Below, in pieces: positions 29,623-37,831 of a DNA stretch of 52,702 bases (positions are counted from its first letter, which is position 1; each line of letters opens with the position of its first letter). The notes below the pieces were generated by a model. The model saw nothing but the letters and a program-made list of their open reading frames with translations, was not told the DNA's origin and did no database searches. The position numbers and the translations under genes were made by a program. Origin of the DNA: Pseudonocardiales bacterium (GTDB lineage: Bacteria; Actinomycetota; Actinomycetes; Mycobacteriales; Jatrophihabitantaceae); NCBI GenBank assembly GCA_030840445.1, contig JAVEEN010000223.1, positions 1-52,702 on the forward strand, written 5' to 3'.

Positions 29623-31014
29623 TCAGACCACCTTGGCCGCGGCGACCAACTCCGCCAGCCCCTTCTTGGCATCCGCGAAGAGCATGCTCGTCTTGGGATC
29701 GGTGTACAGCTCGTTGTCGATGCCGGCGTATCCCGAGGCCATCGAACGCTTGATCACGATAATGCTGCGCGCCCGGTCGACATCGAGGATCGGCATACCC
29801 GACACCGCATTTCCGGGCCGGCGTGCGGCCGGGTTGGTGACGTCGTTGGCGCCGATCACCAGCGCCACGTCGGTGCGGTCGAACTCCGGGTTGATGTCAT
29901 CCATCTCACGCAACTGGTCGTAGGGCACATTGGCCTCGGCCAGCAATACGTTCATGTGCCCAGGCATCCGACCGGCCACCGGGTGGATGGCGTACGAGAC
30001 CTCGATCCCGCGCGCCTCCAGCAGCTCAGCCAGCTCACGCACCGCATGCTGGGCCTGGGCGGCCGCCAAGCCGTAACCGGGAACCACGATCACCTTGCTG
30101 GCGTAGACCAATTGCAGGGCGGCGTCATCGATGGCGATCGAGCGAACGCTGCCACCGCCGGCCCCGGAAACCTCGATGCCACTCGTGCCGGTGCCGAACC
30201 CGCCGGCGATGATGCTCAGGACGGAGCGGTTCATGGCGTCGGCCATCAGCTTGGTCAGGATGCCGCCGGACGCGCCGACCAGGGCCCCGGCGATGGTCAG
30301 AGTCGCATTCTCCAGAACGAAACCAGCCATGGCGACCGCGGTGCCGGTGAACGCGTTGAGCAAGGAGATGACCACCGGCATGTCGGCGCCACCGATCGGC
30401 AGCACCATCAGGATGCCGATACCGGTGGCCGCTGCGACCACGATGACCAGGATCCAGATGTTGTGCGCACCGGCGATCACGTCGATGCCGGCGGCGACCG
30501 CGGCGAGCGCCAGAATGGCCGATACCGCCTTGGCACCGGGAAATGTCACCGGTTGGCTGAAATAACCCTGCAGCTTCGCTGCCGCGATCAGCGAACCGGA
30601 GAATGTGACGCAACCGATCAGCACATCCAGTACCGAGGCCGTGGCCACGCCGCCGGAAAGGTGCGTGTCGTGGTGGTAATCGGCCACCGCGATAAGGGCC
30701 GCCGCCCCGCCACCCACTGCGTTGAACAGGCTTACCAGTTGCGGCATCGACGTCATCGCCACTGAGCGGGCCGAGTACAGCCCCACCGCGCCGCCGATCA
30801 GGGCACCGCAGGCGAGTACCAGCCAGCGAGTGGCGTTCATCGTGCCGCCGTGGCTGACCTGCACCAGCACCGCGATCACCGCGACCAGCATGCCAAAGGC
30901 AGACAACTGGTTGCCGCGGCGCGCGGTGGCGGGGGAGTTCATCATGTGCAGGCCGAGCACGAAACATGCCGCGCCGAACAGTGATGCCAGCCGGACGCCG
31001 TCCTGCACCGTCAC
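29623..31014 (-). CDS. pntB: NAD(P) transhydrogenase subunit beta
   Basis: Membrane subunit of proton-translocating transhydrogenase (NADH + NADP+ to NAD+ + NADPH), 463 residues. The N-terminal two thirds holds about nine transmembrane helices; the C-terminal domain III (from about 285) binds NADP with VPGYGLAAAQAQHAVREL and GANDVTNPAA. GTG start at 31014-31012 overlaps the pntAB stop (GTGA). It is the last gene of the pntAA-pntAB-pntB operon, which lies on the strand opposite to its neighbours gmk and rpoZ. Confidence 0.96.
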   Translation of the reverse strand: MTVQDGVRLASLFGAACFVLGLHMMNSPATARRGNQLSAFGMLVAVIAVLVQVSHGGTMNATRWLVLACGALIGGAVGLYSARSVAMTSMPQLVSLFNAVGGGAAALIAVADYHHDTHLSGGVATASVLDVLIGCVTFSGSLIAAAKLQGYFSQPVTFPGAKAVSAILALAAVAAGIDVIAGAHNIWILVIVVAAATGIGILMVLPIGGADMPVVISLLNAFTGTAVAMAGFVLENATLTIAGALVGASGGILTKLMADAMNRSVLSIIAGGFGTGTSGIEVSGAGGGSVRSIAIDDAALQLVYASKVIVVPGYGLAAAQAQHAVRELAELLEARGIEVSYAIHPVAGRMPGHMNVLLAEANVPYDQLREMDDINPEFDRTDVALVIGANDVTNPAARRPGNAVSGMPILDVDRARSIIVIKRSMASGYAGIDNELYTDPKTSMLFADAKKGLAELVAAAKVV

Positions 31015-31361
31015 CGCGGCTCACCGCTCTGGCTCGGCGATGCGTCGGCGGGCCGTTCGACCGGCCGTTCGGCGGGTACCGGACGCTTGCGGAACATCTG
31101 CAGCATCCGGTCGGTCACCGCGTAACCGCCGACCACGTTGGCCGCACCGAAGGCGGCCGCGACGAAGGTCAGGACGTAACCCAGCGGGCCGCTCACGAAC
31201 GAAGACAGAATCACCACGCCGACCAGCACGACGCCGTGAATCGAGTTCGCTCCGGACATCAAGGGCGTGTGCAGGGTGGCGGGCACCTTGCTGATGACCT
31301 CGAACCCGACCAGCAGGGCGAGCGCGAAGATGGTCAGATCGCCTACGAATCCCTGGGTCAT
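31011..31361 (-). CDS. pntAB: NAD(P) transhydrogenase subunit alpha, membrane part
   Basis: A 116-residue protein with about three transmembrane helices forming the alpha-side membrane domain II, as a separate gene (split alpha, as in Rhodospirillum and mycobacteria). The body FALALLVGFEVISKVPATLHTPLMSG and NSIHGVVLVG is the family signature. It ends in a Pro/Arg tail. ATG overlaps the pntAA stop by ATGA and its own stop overlaps pntB by GTGA. Confidence 0.94.
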   Translation of the reverse strand: MTQGFVGDLTIFALALLVGFEVISKVPATLHTPLMSGANSIHGVVLVGVVILSSFVSGPLGYVLTFVAAAFGAANVVGGYAVTDRMLQMFRKRPVPAERPVERPADASPSQSGEPR

Positions 31362-32509
31362 GCCGAACCTCCGAGGGCCGCGGCGGTCGCGGCTTGGACG
31401 ACCTGCCCGGCGTGGGTGACAACCACGCCCTGGGTGATCTCGTCGGTCAGGTCCACCTCGAGCGCACCGCCCTCTCCGATCAGGTGTTTGAGCAGCGCGC
31501 TGATGTTGCGCGCGTAGGTCTGGGACGCGCTGGTGGCCATGTCCGACGGCAGATTGGGTGCGCCGATGACGGTCACCCCGTTCGGGGTCACGATGGTCTC
31601 TCCGGCCACCGACCCGGCGACGTTGCCACCGAGTTCGCTCGCGGCCATGTCCACGATGACCGAACCGGCTCCCATTGCCGCGACGGCCTCGGCCGTTACC
31701 AGCAATGGCGGGGTGCGGCCCGGTACCTGAGCGGTCGTGATCACGATGTCCTGCCTGGCAATGTGGGCGCTCAGTTCGGCCTGCTGGGCATCGCGTTCTG
31801 CCGACGTCAGCTCCCGCGCGTAGCCACCCTCGCCGGATGCGGCGATCGAGGTGGTGAGCTCGACGAACTTGGCCCCGAGTGACCGCACCTCCTCGCGTGC
31901 GGCCGGCCGGACGTCATAGCCGCTGACCACGGCGCCCAGTCGTCTGGCTGTTCCGATGGCCTGCAGCCCGGCCACGCCGGCGCCCAGCACGAGCACGCTG
32001 GCCGGTTTCGAGGTTCCGGCAGCGGTGATCAGCAGCGGGAAGAAGCGGCCGAAGTTGCTAGCGGCCAGCAACACCGCCCGGTAGCCCGCAACGTTGGCTT
32101 GCGAGCTCAACGCGTCCATGCCCTGGGCCCGGCTCAGAGTCCGCGGCAGCCCGTCCAGGCTGATGGCCGTCACGCCCTTGTCGGCCAACGTCCGGATCAA
32201 CGTCGGATTGGTCAGCGGAGCGAGCAGGCCGATCACCGTCTGGCCGGGACGCAGGGCTTCGAGGACGTCGGGGGCCGGCCGCGTGACGCAGAGGAGTACG
32301 TCGGCCTCGGCCAGCGCCGTCGCCCGGTCGAGCACCCTGGCTCCGGCCGAGGCGTAAGCCTGGTCACTGAACCAGCCCGCCTGACCGGCTCCGGTTTCGA
32401 TGAGTACCTCCGCGCCGAGCGCACGTACCCGGCTGACGGCATCCGGGTCCAGTGCGACCCGACGTTCGCCCGCAGCGGTTTCACGCGCGACGGCGATCTT
32501 CAGAGCCAT
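31358..32509 (-). CDS. pntAA: NAD(P) transhydrogenase subunit alpha, NAD-binding part
   Basis: Soluble domain I, 383 residues, of the alanine dehydrogenase/PNT family. It begins MALKIAVARETAAGERRVALDP, has SRAQGMDALSSQANVAGYRAV (about 128-148), the dinucleotide loop LGAGVAGLQAIGTARRLGA, and QVPGRTPPLLVT. It heads the operon. The 352-bp region upstream is shared with rpoZ in divergent orientation and carries five copies of a 17-bp repeat. The C-terminal 35 residues are an Ala-rich tail. Confidence 0.96.
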   Translation of the reverse strand: MALKIAVARETAAGERRVALDPDAVSRVRALGAEVLIETGAGQAGWFSDQAYASAGARVLDRATALAEADVLLCVTRPAPDVLEALRPGQTVIGLLAPLTNPTLIRTLADKGVTAISLDGLPRTLSRAQGMDALSSQANVAGYRAVLLAASNFGRFFPLLITAAGTSKPASVLVLGAGVAGLQAIGTARRLGAVVSGYDVRPAAREEVRSLGAKFVELTTSIAASGEGGYARELTSAERDAQQAELSAHIARQDIVITTAQVPGRTPPLLVTAEAVAAMGAGSVIVDMAASELGGNVAGSVAGETIVTPNGVTVIGAPNLPSDMATSASQTYARNISALLKHLIGEGGALEVDLTDEITQGVVVTHAGQVVQAATAAALGGSA

Positions 32510-32861
32510 CAGCGTCTGCCTCCGAGGTGTTTGGTGTGCGTCCGTAGTCGGTGTGCGTCCCCAGCCGATGTACGTCCCGCCCAGTCGGTGGACGTCCCCA
32601 GCCGGTGTACGTCCGTAATACGGCTCGAACGGACAGTAGCCGTGCCACCGCTCACATCCGGGTAACCTCCATCACATTTCGTGGCAACGCGTGCGCCCCG
32701 AGACCCAGGAAACGCTCGTTGGTGGGGAGGAACGGGCGTCACTTGGTAGGATTGATCGAATTTGCCTTTCCGCCTTGCTGCCTCCGGCGCAGAAATATGA
32801 GTCGTTGCCGGCGCGCGTGTCGCGGAAAGCTGACCGTATCGATCGAAACTCGAGGCCCCGC
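32510..32861. other. Divergent pntAA/rpoZ intergenic region (352 bp)
   Basis: No gene is supported here. It holds the five-copy 17-bp repeat (32533-32620), then about 240 bp of ordinary promoter-like sequence for rpoZ with a possible -10 TAGGAT (32747-32752) but no matching -35. The tract upstream of rpoZ could be read in frame, but its codon use is not like the gene body. Confidence 0.7.
32533..32620. repeat. Five-copy 17-bp imperfect tandem repeat before pntAA
   Basis: Units at 32533-32549, 32550-32566, 32567-32586 (20 bp), 32587-32603 and 32604-32620. The consensus is GGTGTGCGTCCCCAGCC, with the invariant core CGTCC in every copy and RCGTCC in four of five. It begins 24 bp upstream of the pntAA start codon. 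There is no spacer/repeat structure of the CRISPR type. Possibly a regulator-binding array in the pnt leader/promoter. Confidence 0.85.
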
Positions 32862-33125
32862 GTGACCGGAATTGCTTCCACCCCCGAAGGCATCACCAAC
32901 CCGCCTATCGATGAACTGCTCGACCGTACGGGTTCGAAGTACGCCCTCGTGATCGTTGCCGCCAAGCGTGCGCGCCAGATCAACGCCTACTACAGCCAGT
33001 TGGGCGAGGGCTTGCTCGAGTACGTCGGACCGATGGTGGAGACCGCGCCGCAGGAGAAGGCGCTGTCGATCGCTTTGCGCGAGATCAACAGCGACCTCAT
33101 CGAGTTCAAGCCTTCCGAGGCCTGA
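32862..33125 (+). CDS. rpoZ: RNA polymerase omega subunit
   Basis: Small RNAP subunit that aids assembly of beta'. I take the GTG at 32862 as start (87 residues), because the conserved part begins at [20 protein letters not shown] and longer in-frame readings do not resemble omega. The signature [16 protein letters not shown] and VGP...[11 protein letters not shown] follow. A weak GAGG precedes the start. Only 17 bp separate it from coaBC. Confidence 0.93.
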   Translation: MTGIASTPEGITNPPIDELLDRTGSKYALVIVAAKRARQINAYYSQLGEGLLEYVGPMVETAPQEKALSIALREINSDLIEFKPSEA

Positions 33126-33142
33126 GTCGGTTCGGCTTATCG

Positions 33143-34432
33143 GTGACCGTGGCCGGTTCCGAGCCTGATTCCCCACCCGGTGCCGTGACCGCCATGGCAT
33201 CGGCTGTCGCTGCGCCAAAACACATTGTGCTCGGTGTCGGCGGAGGTATCGCGGCCTACAAGGTCGCCGATCTGCTCCGCCACCTGGTCGAGGCCGGCCA
33301 CCACGTGACCGTCGTCGCGACCAGTTCGGCGCTCAAGTTCGTGGGAGAAGCGACGTGGGCCGCGCTGTCCCACCATCCGGTGGCGACTGACGTCTGGTCG
33401 GACGCTCACGACGTACCGCACGTACGGATCGGCCGCGAAGCCGATCTGGTCGTGGTTGCACCCGCTACCGCCGACCTGCTGGCCAAGGCGGCGCACGGCC
33501 TGGCCGACGATTTGCTCACCAACACCCTGCTCACCGCACGATGCCCGGTGTTGTTCGTACCGGCCATGCACACCGAGATGTGGGAGCACCCCGCGACGCA
33601 GGACAACGTCGCCACCCTGCGCCGGCGTTCGAACACGGTGCTGGAACCGGCCATCGGTCGGCTGACCGGTGCCGACACCGGCAAGGGCAGGCTGCCCGAG
33701 CCGGCCGAGATCGCCCGGATCGCTGAGCTGCTGTTACACCGCGGTATCTCGCTGCCGGCCGATCTGGTCGGCCGGCACGTGGTGATCACGGCCGGAGGTA
33801 CCCGTGAGGCCCTCGACCCGGTGCGCTTCCTGGGCAATCGATCCTCCGGCAAACAAGGCTTCGACCTGGCCACCGTCGCCGCGGCCCGGGGAGCCCAGGT
33901 GACGGTCGTCGCGGCCAACGTCGATCTGCCGGCACCAGCCGGCTCGGAGGTGATCCGCGTGGTGAGTGCCGAACAGTTGCGCGAGGCCACCCACGCCGCC
34001 GCCAAGAACGCCGACGTGGTCGTCATGGCTGCCGCGGTCGCCGATTTCCGCCCGGCCGTGCTCGCACCCCACAAGATCAAGAAGACCGATGCCGATCCCG
34101 CACCGGTGGCTCTGGTCCGCAATCCCGACGTGCTCGCGGAGTTGGTCGCTGCCCGCAGCGCCGGCGAGCTCGATGCCGTCCTGGTGGGCTTCGCGGCTGA
34201 AACCGGTGACGACAACGCGGGCGTGCTGGAGCACGGCCGGGACAAGCTGGTCCGAAAGGGATGTGACTTCCTGGTTGTCAACGCCGTGTCCGACACCAAG
34301 GCGTTCGGCCAGCCCGACAACGCCGCAGTCATTCTCGGAGCGGACGGTTCCGAGCGTGAGGTGCCGCTCGGTCCCAAGACCATGCTGGCCTCGGCGATCT
34401 TCGATTCCGTGATTTCCCGACTCGACCGCTAG
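33143..34432 (+). CDS. coaBC: Bifunctional phosphopantothenoylcysteine decarboxylase/synthetase
   Basis: Two steps of coenzyme A synthesis in one 429-residue protein. The CoaC half has the flavoprotein start VLGVGGGIAAYK, the VPHVRIG region with the catalytic His and PAMHTEMW (the PAMN motif of E. coli has His here, which I believe is common in actinobacteria). The CoaB half begins near 211 (VVITAGGTREALDPVRFLGNRSSGKQG) and includes HKIKK. Start is uncertain: the GTG 33143 is the longest, but GTG 33185 or ATG 33194 would remove an unconserved leader; no ribosome site discriminates. Confidence 0.94.
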   Translation: MTVAGSEPDSPPGAVTAMASAVAAPKHIVLGVGGGIAAYKVADLLRHLVEAGHHVTVVATSSALKFVGEATWAALSHHPVATDVWSDAHDVPHVRIGREADLVVVAPATADLLAKAAHGLADDLLTNTLLTARCPVLFVPAMHTEMWEHPATQDNVATLRRRSNTVLEPAIGRLTGADTGKGRLPEPAEIARIAELLLHRGISLPADLVGRHVVITAGGTREALDPVRFLGNRSSGKQGFDLATVAAARGAQVTVVAANVDLPAPAGSEVIRVVSAEQLREATHAAAKNADVVVMAAAVADFRPAVLAPHKIKKTDADPAPVALVRNPDVLAELVAARSAGELDAVLVGFAAETGDDNAGVLEHGRDKLVRKGCDFLVVNAVSDTKAFGQPDNAAVILGADGSEREVPLGPKTMLASAIFDSVISRLDR

Positions 34433-34468
34433 ACTTTGCCCGCCAACTCAGAGAACCAGGAGCTATTC

Positions 34469-35671
34469 GTGACCCGCCGCCTCTTCACCTCGGAATCTGT
34501 CACCGAAGGTCATCCCGACAAGATCGCCGACCAGATCTCGGACGGCATTCTCGACGCCTTGCTGTCTCAGGACCCGGCCAGCCGGGTCGCCGTCGAGACC
34601 ATGATCACCACCGGTCAAGTGCACATCGCGGGCGAGGTGACCACTTCGGCCTATGCCGATATCCCGGCGATCGTCCGCAAGACCATTCTCGGCATCGGCT
34701 ACGACTCCTCGCGCAAGGGTTTCGACGGTGAGTCCTGCGGCGTGAGCGTGTCGATCGGTGCTCAGTCGGCCGACATCGCGCAGGGCGTCGACACGTCCTA
34801 CGAATCCCGGGTCGAAGGTGCGAACGACATCGAGGACGCCATCGCGGCTCAGGGCGCCGGCGACCAGGGTCTGATGTTCGGCTATGCCTCCGACGAGACT
34901 CCCGAAATGATGCCGCTGCCGATCTGGCTGGCCCACCGGTTGGCCGAGAAACTGACCGAGGTCCGCAAGAACGGGACCGTGCCGTACCTGCGTCCGGACG
35001 GGAAGACCCAGGTCACCATCGAGTACTTCCACGACAAGCCGGTTCGGTTGGACACCGTCGTCGTGTCGAGCCAGCACGCCGACGACATCGACCTCGACAC
35101 CCTGCTGAAGCCGGACATCGAAGAGCACGTGGTCAAGCCGGTTCTCGAGGGCCTCGGCATCGAGACCGAGGGTTACCGGTTGCTGGTCAACCCCACCGGC
35201 CGGTTCGTCATCGGTGGTCCGATGGGTGACGCCGGCCTGACCGGCCGCAAGATAATCGTCGACACCTACGGCGGCATGGCACGACACGGTGGCGGCGCGT
35301 TCTCCGGCAAGGATCCGTCGAAGGTGGACCGCTCAGCGGCGTATGCCCTGCGCTGGGTTGCCAAGAACGTGGTCGCGGCCAAACTGGCCCGACGGGTCGA
35401 GGTCCAGGTGGCATACGCCATCGGCAAGGCCGAGCCGGTAGGCCTGTTCGTGGAGACTTTCGGAACCGAGACCGTGCCCGTCGACAAGATCATCGACGCG
35501 ATCAACGAGACCTTCGACCTGCGTCCCGGCGCGATCATCCGCGACCTCGACCTCAAGCGCCCGATCTACCAGGCCACGGCCGCCTACGGTCACTTCGGCC
35601 GCGAGAACGCCGACTTCACGTGGGAGCGCACCGACCGCGCCGAGCAGCTGGCCAAGCTGGCCACCAGCTGA
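34469..35671 (+). CDS. metK: S-adenosylmethionine synthetase
   Basis: Makes SAM from methionine and ATP. The GTG at 34469 with AGGAG (34458-34462) gives [22 protein letters not shown]; a TTG at 34436 is in frame but less likely. Length 400. Motifs [12 protein letters not shown] (14-25), [11 protein letters not shown], and [19 protein letters not shown] are complete. It ends the rpoZ-coaBC-metK group; no SAM riboswitch fits in the 36-bp gap before it. A strong terminator follows. Confidence 0.97.
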   Translation: MTRRLFTSESVTEGHPDKIADQISDGILDALLSQDPASRVAVETMITTGQVHIAGEVTTSAYADIPAIVRKTILGIGYDSSRKGFDGESCGVSVSIGAQSADIAQGVDTSYESRVEGANDIEDAIAAQGAGDQGLMFGYASDETPEMMPLPIWLAHRLAEKLTEVRKNGTVPYLRPDGKTQVTIEYFHDKPVRLDTVVVSSQHADDIDLDTLLKPDIEEHVVKPVLEGLGIETEGYRLLVNPTGRFVIGGPMGDAGLTGRKIIVDTYGGMARHGGGAFSGKDPSKVDRSAAYALRWVAKNVVAAKLARRVEVQVAYAIGKAEPVGLFVETFGTETVPVDKIIDAINETFDLRPGAIIRDLDLKRPIYQATAAYGHFGRENADFTWERTDRAEQLAKLATS

Positions 35672-35680
35672 TCCACGCCC

Positions 35681-35746
35681 AACTCTCGCTCAGTTACGCC
35701 CAACCCCGCTGAGTTACGCCAGAGCTGGCGTAACTCAGCGGGGTTT
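35681..35746 (+). terminator. Rho-independent terminator after metK with a duplicated 5' arm
   Basis: AACCCCGCTGAGTTACGCCA (35702-35721) and its exact complement (35726-35745) form a 20-bp perfect stem with loop GAGC, followed by TTT within the arm's end. Just upstream, 35681-35700 (AACTCTCGCTCAGTTACGCC) is a near copy of the 5' arm, able to compete for the 3' arm. Confidence 0.88.
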
Positions 35747-35793
35747 CGCGTACCTCGGCCAGAACGGTCGCCACCGACTGGTAGGCATATCGA

Positions 35794-37797
35794 GTGACCA
35801 CGACTGCGACCGGGCCGTCCCGACAGGCTGCCGGGACGTTACCGGTGGCTCGAGTCGCCGTCGACTCCCCATTGCCACACCTGGACCGGCCCTTCGACTA
35901 CCTGGTTCCCGCGGAGCTGGATCAGATCGTCGTCCCAGGCTCCCGGGTACGAGTTCGGTTCGCCGGCCGCCTGGTGGACGCCTGGGTACTGGATCGGACC
36001 GAGGCCAGCGCGCACGACGGCCGGCTGTCCTACCTCGAACGCGGTGTGGGCGAGGAACCCGTCCTAACCCGGGAGACGGCGGCCCTGTTCCGTTCGGTGG
36101 CCGACCGCTGGGCCGGCACCTTCGCCGACGTCGTGCGGCTCGGGGTGCCACCGCGGCATGCCCGTGCTGAGTCCGCGGTCCGAGCCGAGTCCGGTGGTCT
36201 GGTCAACCCGCCGAATCCCGAGGGTTGGTCGCGCTACCGCGCCGGGCCGGCTTTTCTGGCCGCCGTCGCAGGTGGCCGCGCCGCCCGCGCGGTCTGGAAC
36301 GTTTTGCCCGGCGAGGACTGGCCGGCTCGGATCGCTGAGGCGGTTCAAGCTTGTCTGGCGGCCGGCCGGGGCGCCGTCGTCGCCGTGCCGGACGCGCGTG
36401 ACACCGCTCGGCTGGACGCCGCGCTGTCCGCCGTGCTGCCGGCCAACAGCCATGTCGTGCTCTCGGCCGACCTCGGCCCGGAGGCCCGCTACAAGAGCTG
36501 GCTGGCGATCCGTCGAGGTGCGGTACGGGCGGTCATCGGTAACCGTTCGGCCGTGTTCGCTCCGGTGTCGGACCTCGGATTGGTCGTCATCTACGACGAC
36601 GGAGACGATCTGCATGCCGAGCCGCGTGCTCCGTATCCCCACGCGCGCGATGTCGCCGTACTCCGGTCCTCGGCGACCGGCGCGGCGCTGCTGGTCGCCG
36701 GCTTCGCCCAGACGGCCGAGTCAGCGCTGCTGCTGCAGTCCGGGTGGGCGCAGCACATCGTCGCCGATCGCGGCATCATTCGACAGGCATCGCCGCGGAT
36801 CAGCGCCCTGGGCGACGACTTCGAACTGGAACGCGATCCGGCCGCCCGCAGCGCTCGATTACCCGCGCTGGCCTTCCGCGCGGCGCGCGAGTCGCTGGCC
36901 GGGAACCGACCGGTTCTCGTCCAGGTGCCCCGTCGTGGCTATCTGCCCGCGCTCGCCTGTGTCAACGATCGGACGCCAGCCCGGTGCGAGCACTGCCACG
37001 GGCCGCTGGCCACCTCGTCCGGTACCGGGGCGCCGGTGTGTCGCTGGTGCGGGCGGTCGGTCCACCAGTGGCGGTGCCCGGTGTGCCAGGGCACCCGGAT
37101 GCGGGCGGTGGTGATCGGTGCCTCCCGCACCGCCGAGGAGATCGGACGGGCGTTCCCCGGTGTGGTGACCCGCACCAGTGCGGGTGATCAGATCCTCGCC
37201 GAGATCCCGGAGGGTCCGTCGGTGGTCATCGCCACGCCTGGAGCGGAGCCGGTGGTACCCGGTGGCTACGGTGCGGCCTTACTGCTGGACGGTTGGTCGC
37301 TGTTGTCGCGGGCCGACCTGCGGGCCGCTGAGGAGACGGTGCGGCGCTGGTGCAATGCGGCGGCCCTGGTCGCTTGTGACGGCCAGGTCATGATCGGCGC
37401 TGACGCGGGCCTGGCCGCCGTTCAGGCGCTGGTCCGCTGGGATCCGGCCGGCCACGCCGAGCGGGAACTGGCCGATCGGACCGAACTCGGATTCCCACCG
37501 GTAGCGCGGCTGGCCTCGCTGACCGGCGCACCGGCCGACATCGCCGAGTTGCTCGCGCTGGCCCACCTGCCGCCGACGGCGGAGGAGCTGGGGGCGGTCC
37601 CGGTCACACCGTCGAAGGCGGCCCGGGCCCAAGCTGGCGGCGACGGCCAGGGCGAGCAGATCCGCACGCTGCTCCGGGTACCCAGGCCAGCTGGGGTAGC
37701 CCTGGCCGAGGCTCTGCATGCGGCCGCGGCGATCCGATCCGCTCGCAAGTCCGGCGGGCCGGTCCGGATCGATCTTGACCCGCTCGAACTGTTCTGA
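35794..37797 (+). CDS. priA: Primosomal protein N' (PriA), ATPase motifs degenerate
   Basis: Replication-restart protein of 667 residues. The N-terminal DNA-binding domain (RVAVDSPLPHLDRPFDYLVP) and the zinc region are clear: Cys389, 398, 401, 416, 419, 428, 431. The helicase core is degenerate: the Walker A place reads NVLPGEDWPARI without GKT, and the DEEH box is DDGD. This matches other actinobacterial PriA proteins, so it probably acts as a structural restart factor rather than a helicase. GTG start at 35794. It follows the metK terminator, suggesting its own promoter. Confidence 0.9.
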   Translation: MTTTATGPSRQAAGTLPVARVAVDSPLPHLDRPFDYLVPAELDQIVVPGSRVRVRFAGRLVDAWVLDRTEASAHDGRLSYLERGVGEEPVLTRETAALFRSVADRWAGTFADVVRLGVPPRHARAESAVRAESGGLVNPPNPEGWSRYRAGPAFLAAVAGGRAARAVWNVLPGEDWPARIAEAVQACLAAGRGAVVAVPDARDTARLDAALSAVLPANSHVVLSADLGPEARYKSWLAIRRGAVRAVIGNRSAVFAPVSDLGLVVIYDDGDDLHAEPRAPYPHARDVAVLRSSATGAALLVAGFAQTAESALLLQSGWAQHIVADRGIIRQASPRISALGDDFELERDPAARSARLPALAFRAARESLAGNRPVLVQVPRRGYLPALACVNDRTPARCEHCHGPLATSSGTGAPVCRWCGRSVHQWRCPVCQGTRMRAVVIGASRTAEEIGRAFPGVVTRTSAGDQILAEIPEGPSVVIATPGAEPVVPGGYGAALLLDGWSLLSRADLRAAEETVRRWCNAAALVACDGQVMIGADAGLAAVQALVRWDPAGHAERELADRTELGFPPVARLASLTGAPADIAELLALAHLPPTAEELGAVPVTPSKAARAQAGGDGQGEQIRTLLRVPRPAGVALAEALHAAAAIRSARKSGGPVRIDLDPLELF

Positions 37798-37831
37798 AAG
37801 GCGCCCTTCCTCTCGAGGTCGCAAGCGCCTT
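37798..37831. terminator. Short hairpin between convergent priA and the MFS gene
   Basis: AAGGCGC (37798-37804) pairs with GCGCCTT (37825-37831) across a 20-nt loop that itself contains CTCGAG. It overlaps the stop of the minus-strand gene. A modest bidirectional terminator at best. Confidence 0.4.

Noticed and set aside
29623-32509. Genomic island around the transhydrogenase operon
   Set aside because: Base composition and codon use match the neighbours and there is no integrase, tRNA or flanking direct repeat.
32533-32620. CRISPR-like array
   Set aside because: The units are contiguous with no unique spacers, the unit is only 17 bp and no cas gene is present.
32509-32742. Possible 77-residue minus-strand protein ending at the pntAA start
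   Set aside because: It is read through the 17-bp repeats, giving a repetitive low-quality peptide with no start signal.
32747-32752. rpoZ promoter (-10 TAGGAT)
   Set aside because: No -35 at a proper distance; the only TTGGTG is 22 bp upstream, so it is mentioned only as a possibility.
34433-34468. SAM riboswitch before metK
   Set aside because: The gap to coaBC is only 36 bp.
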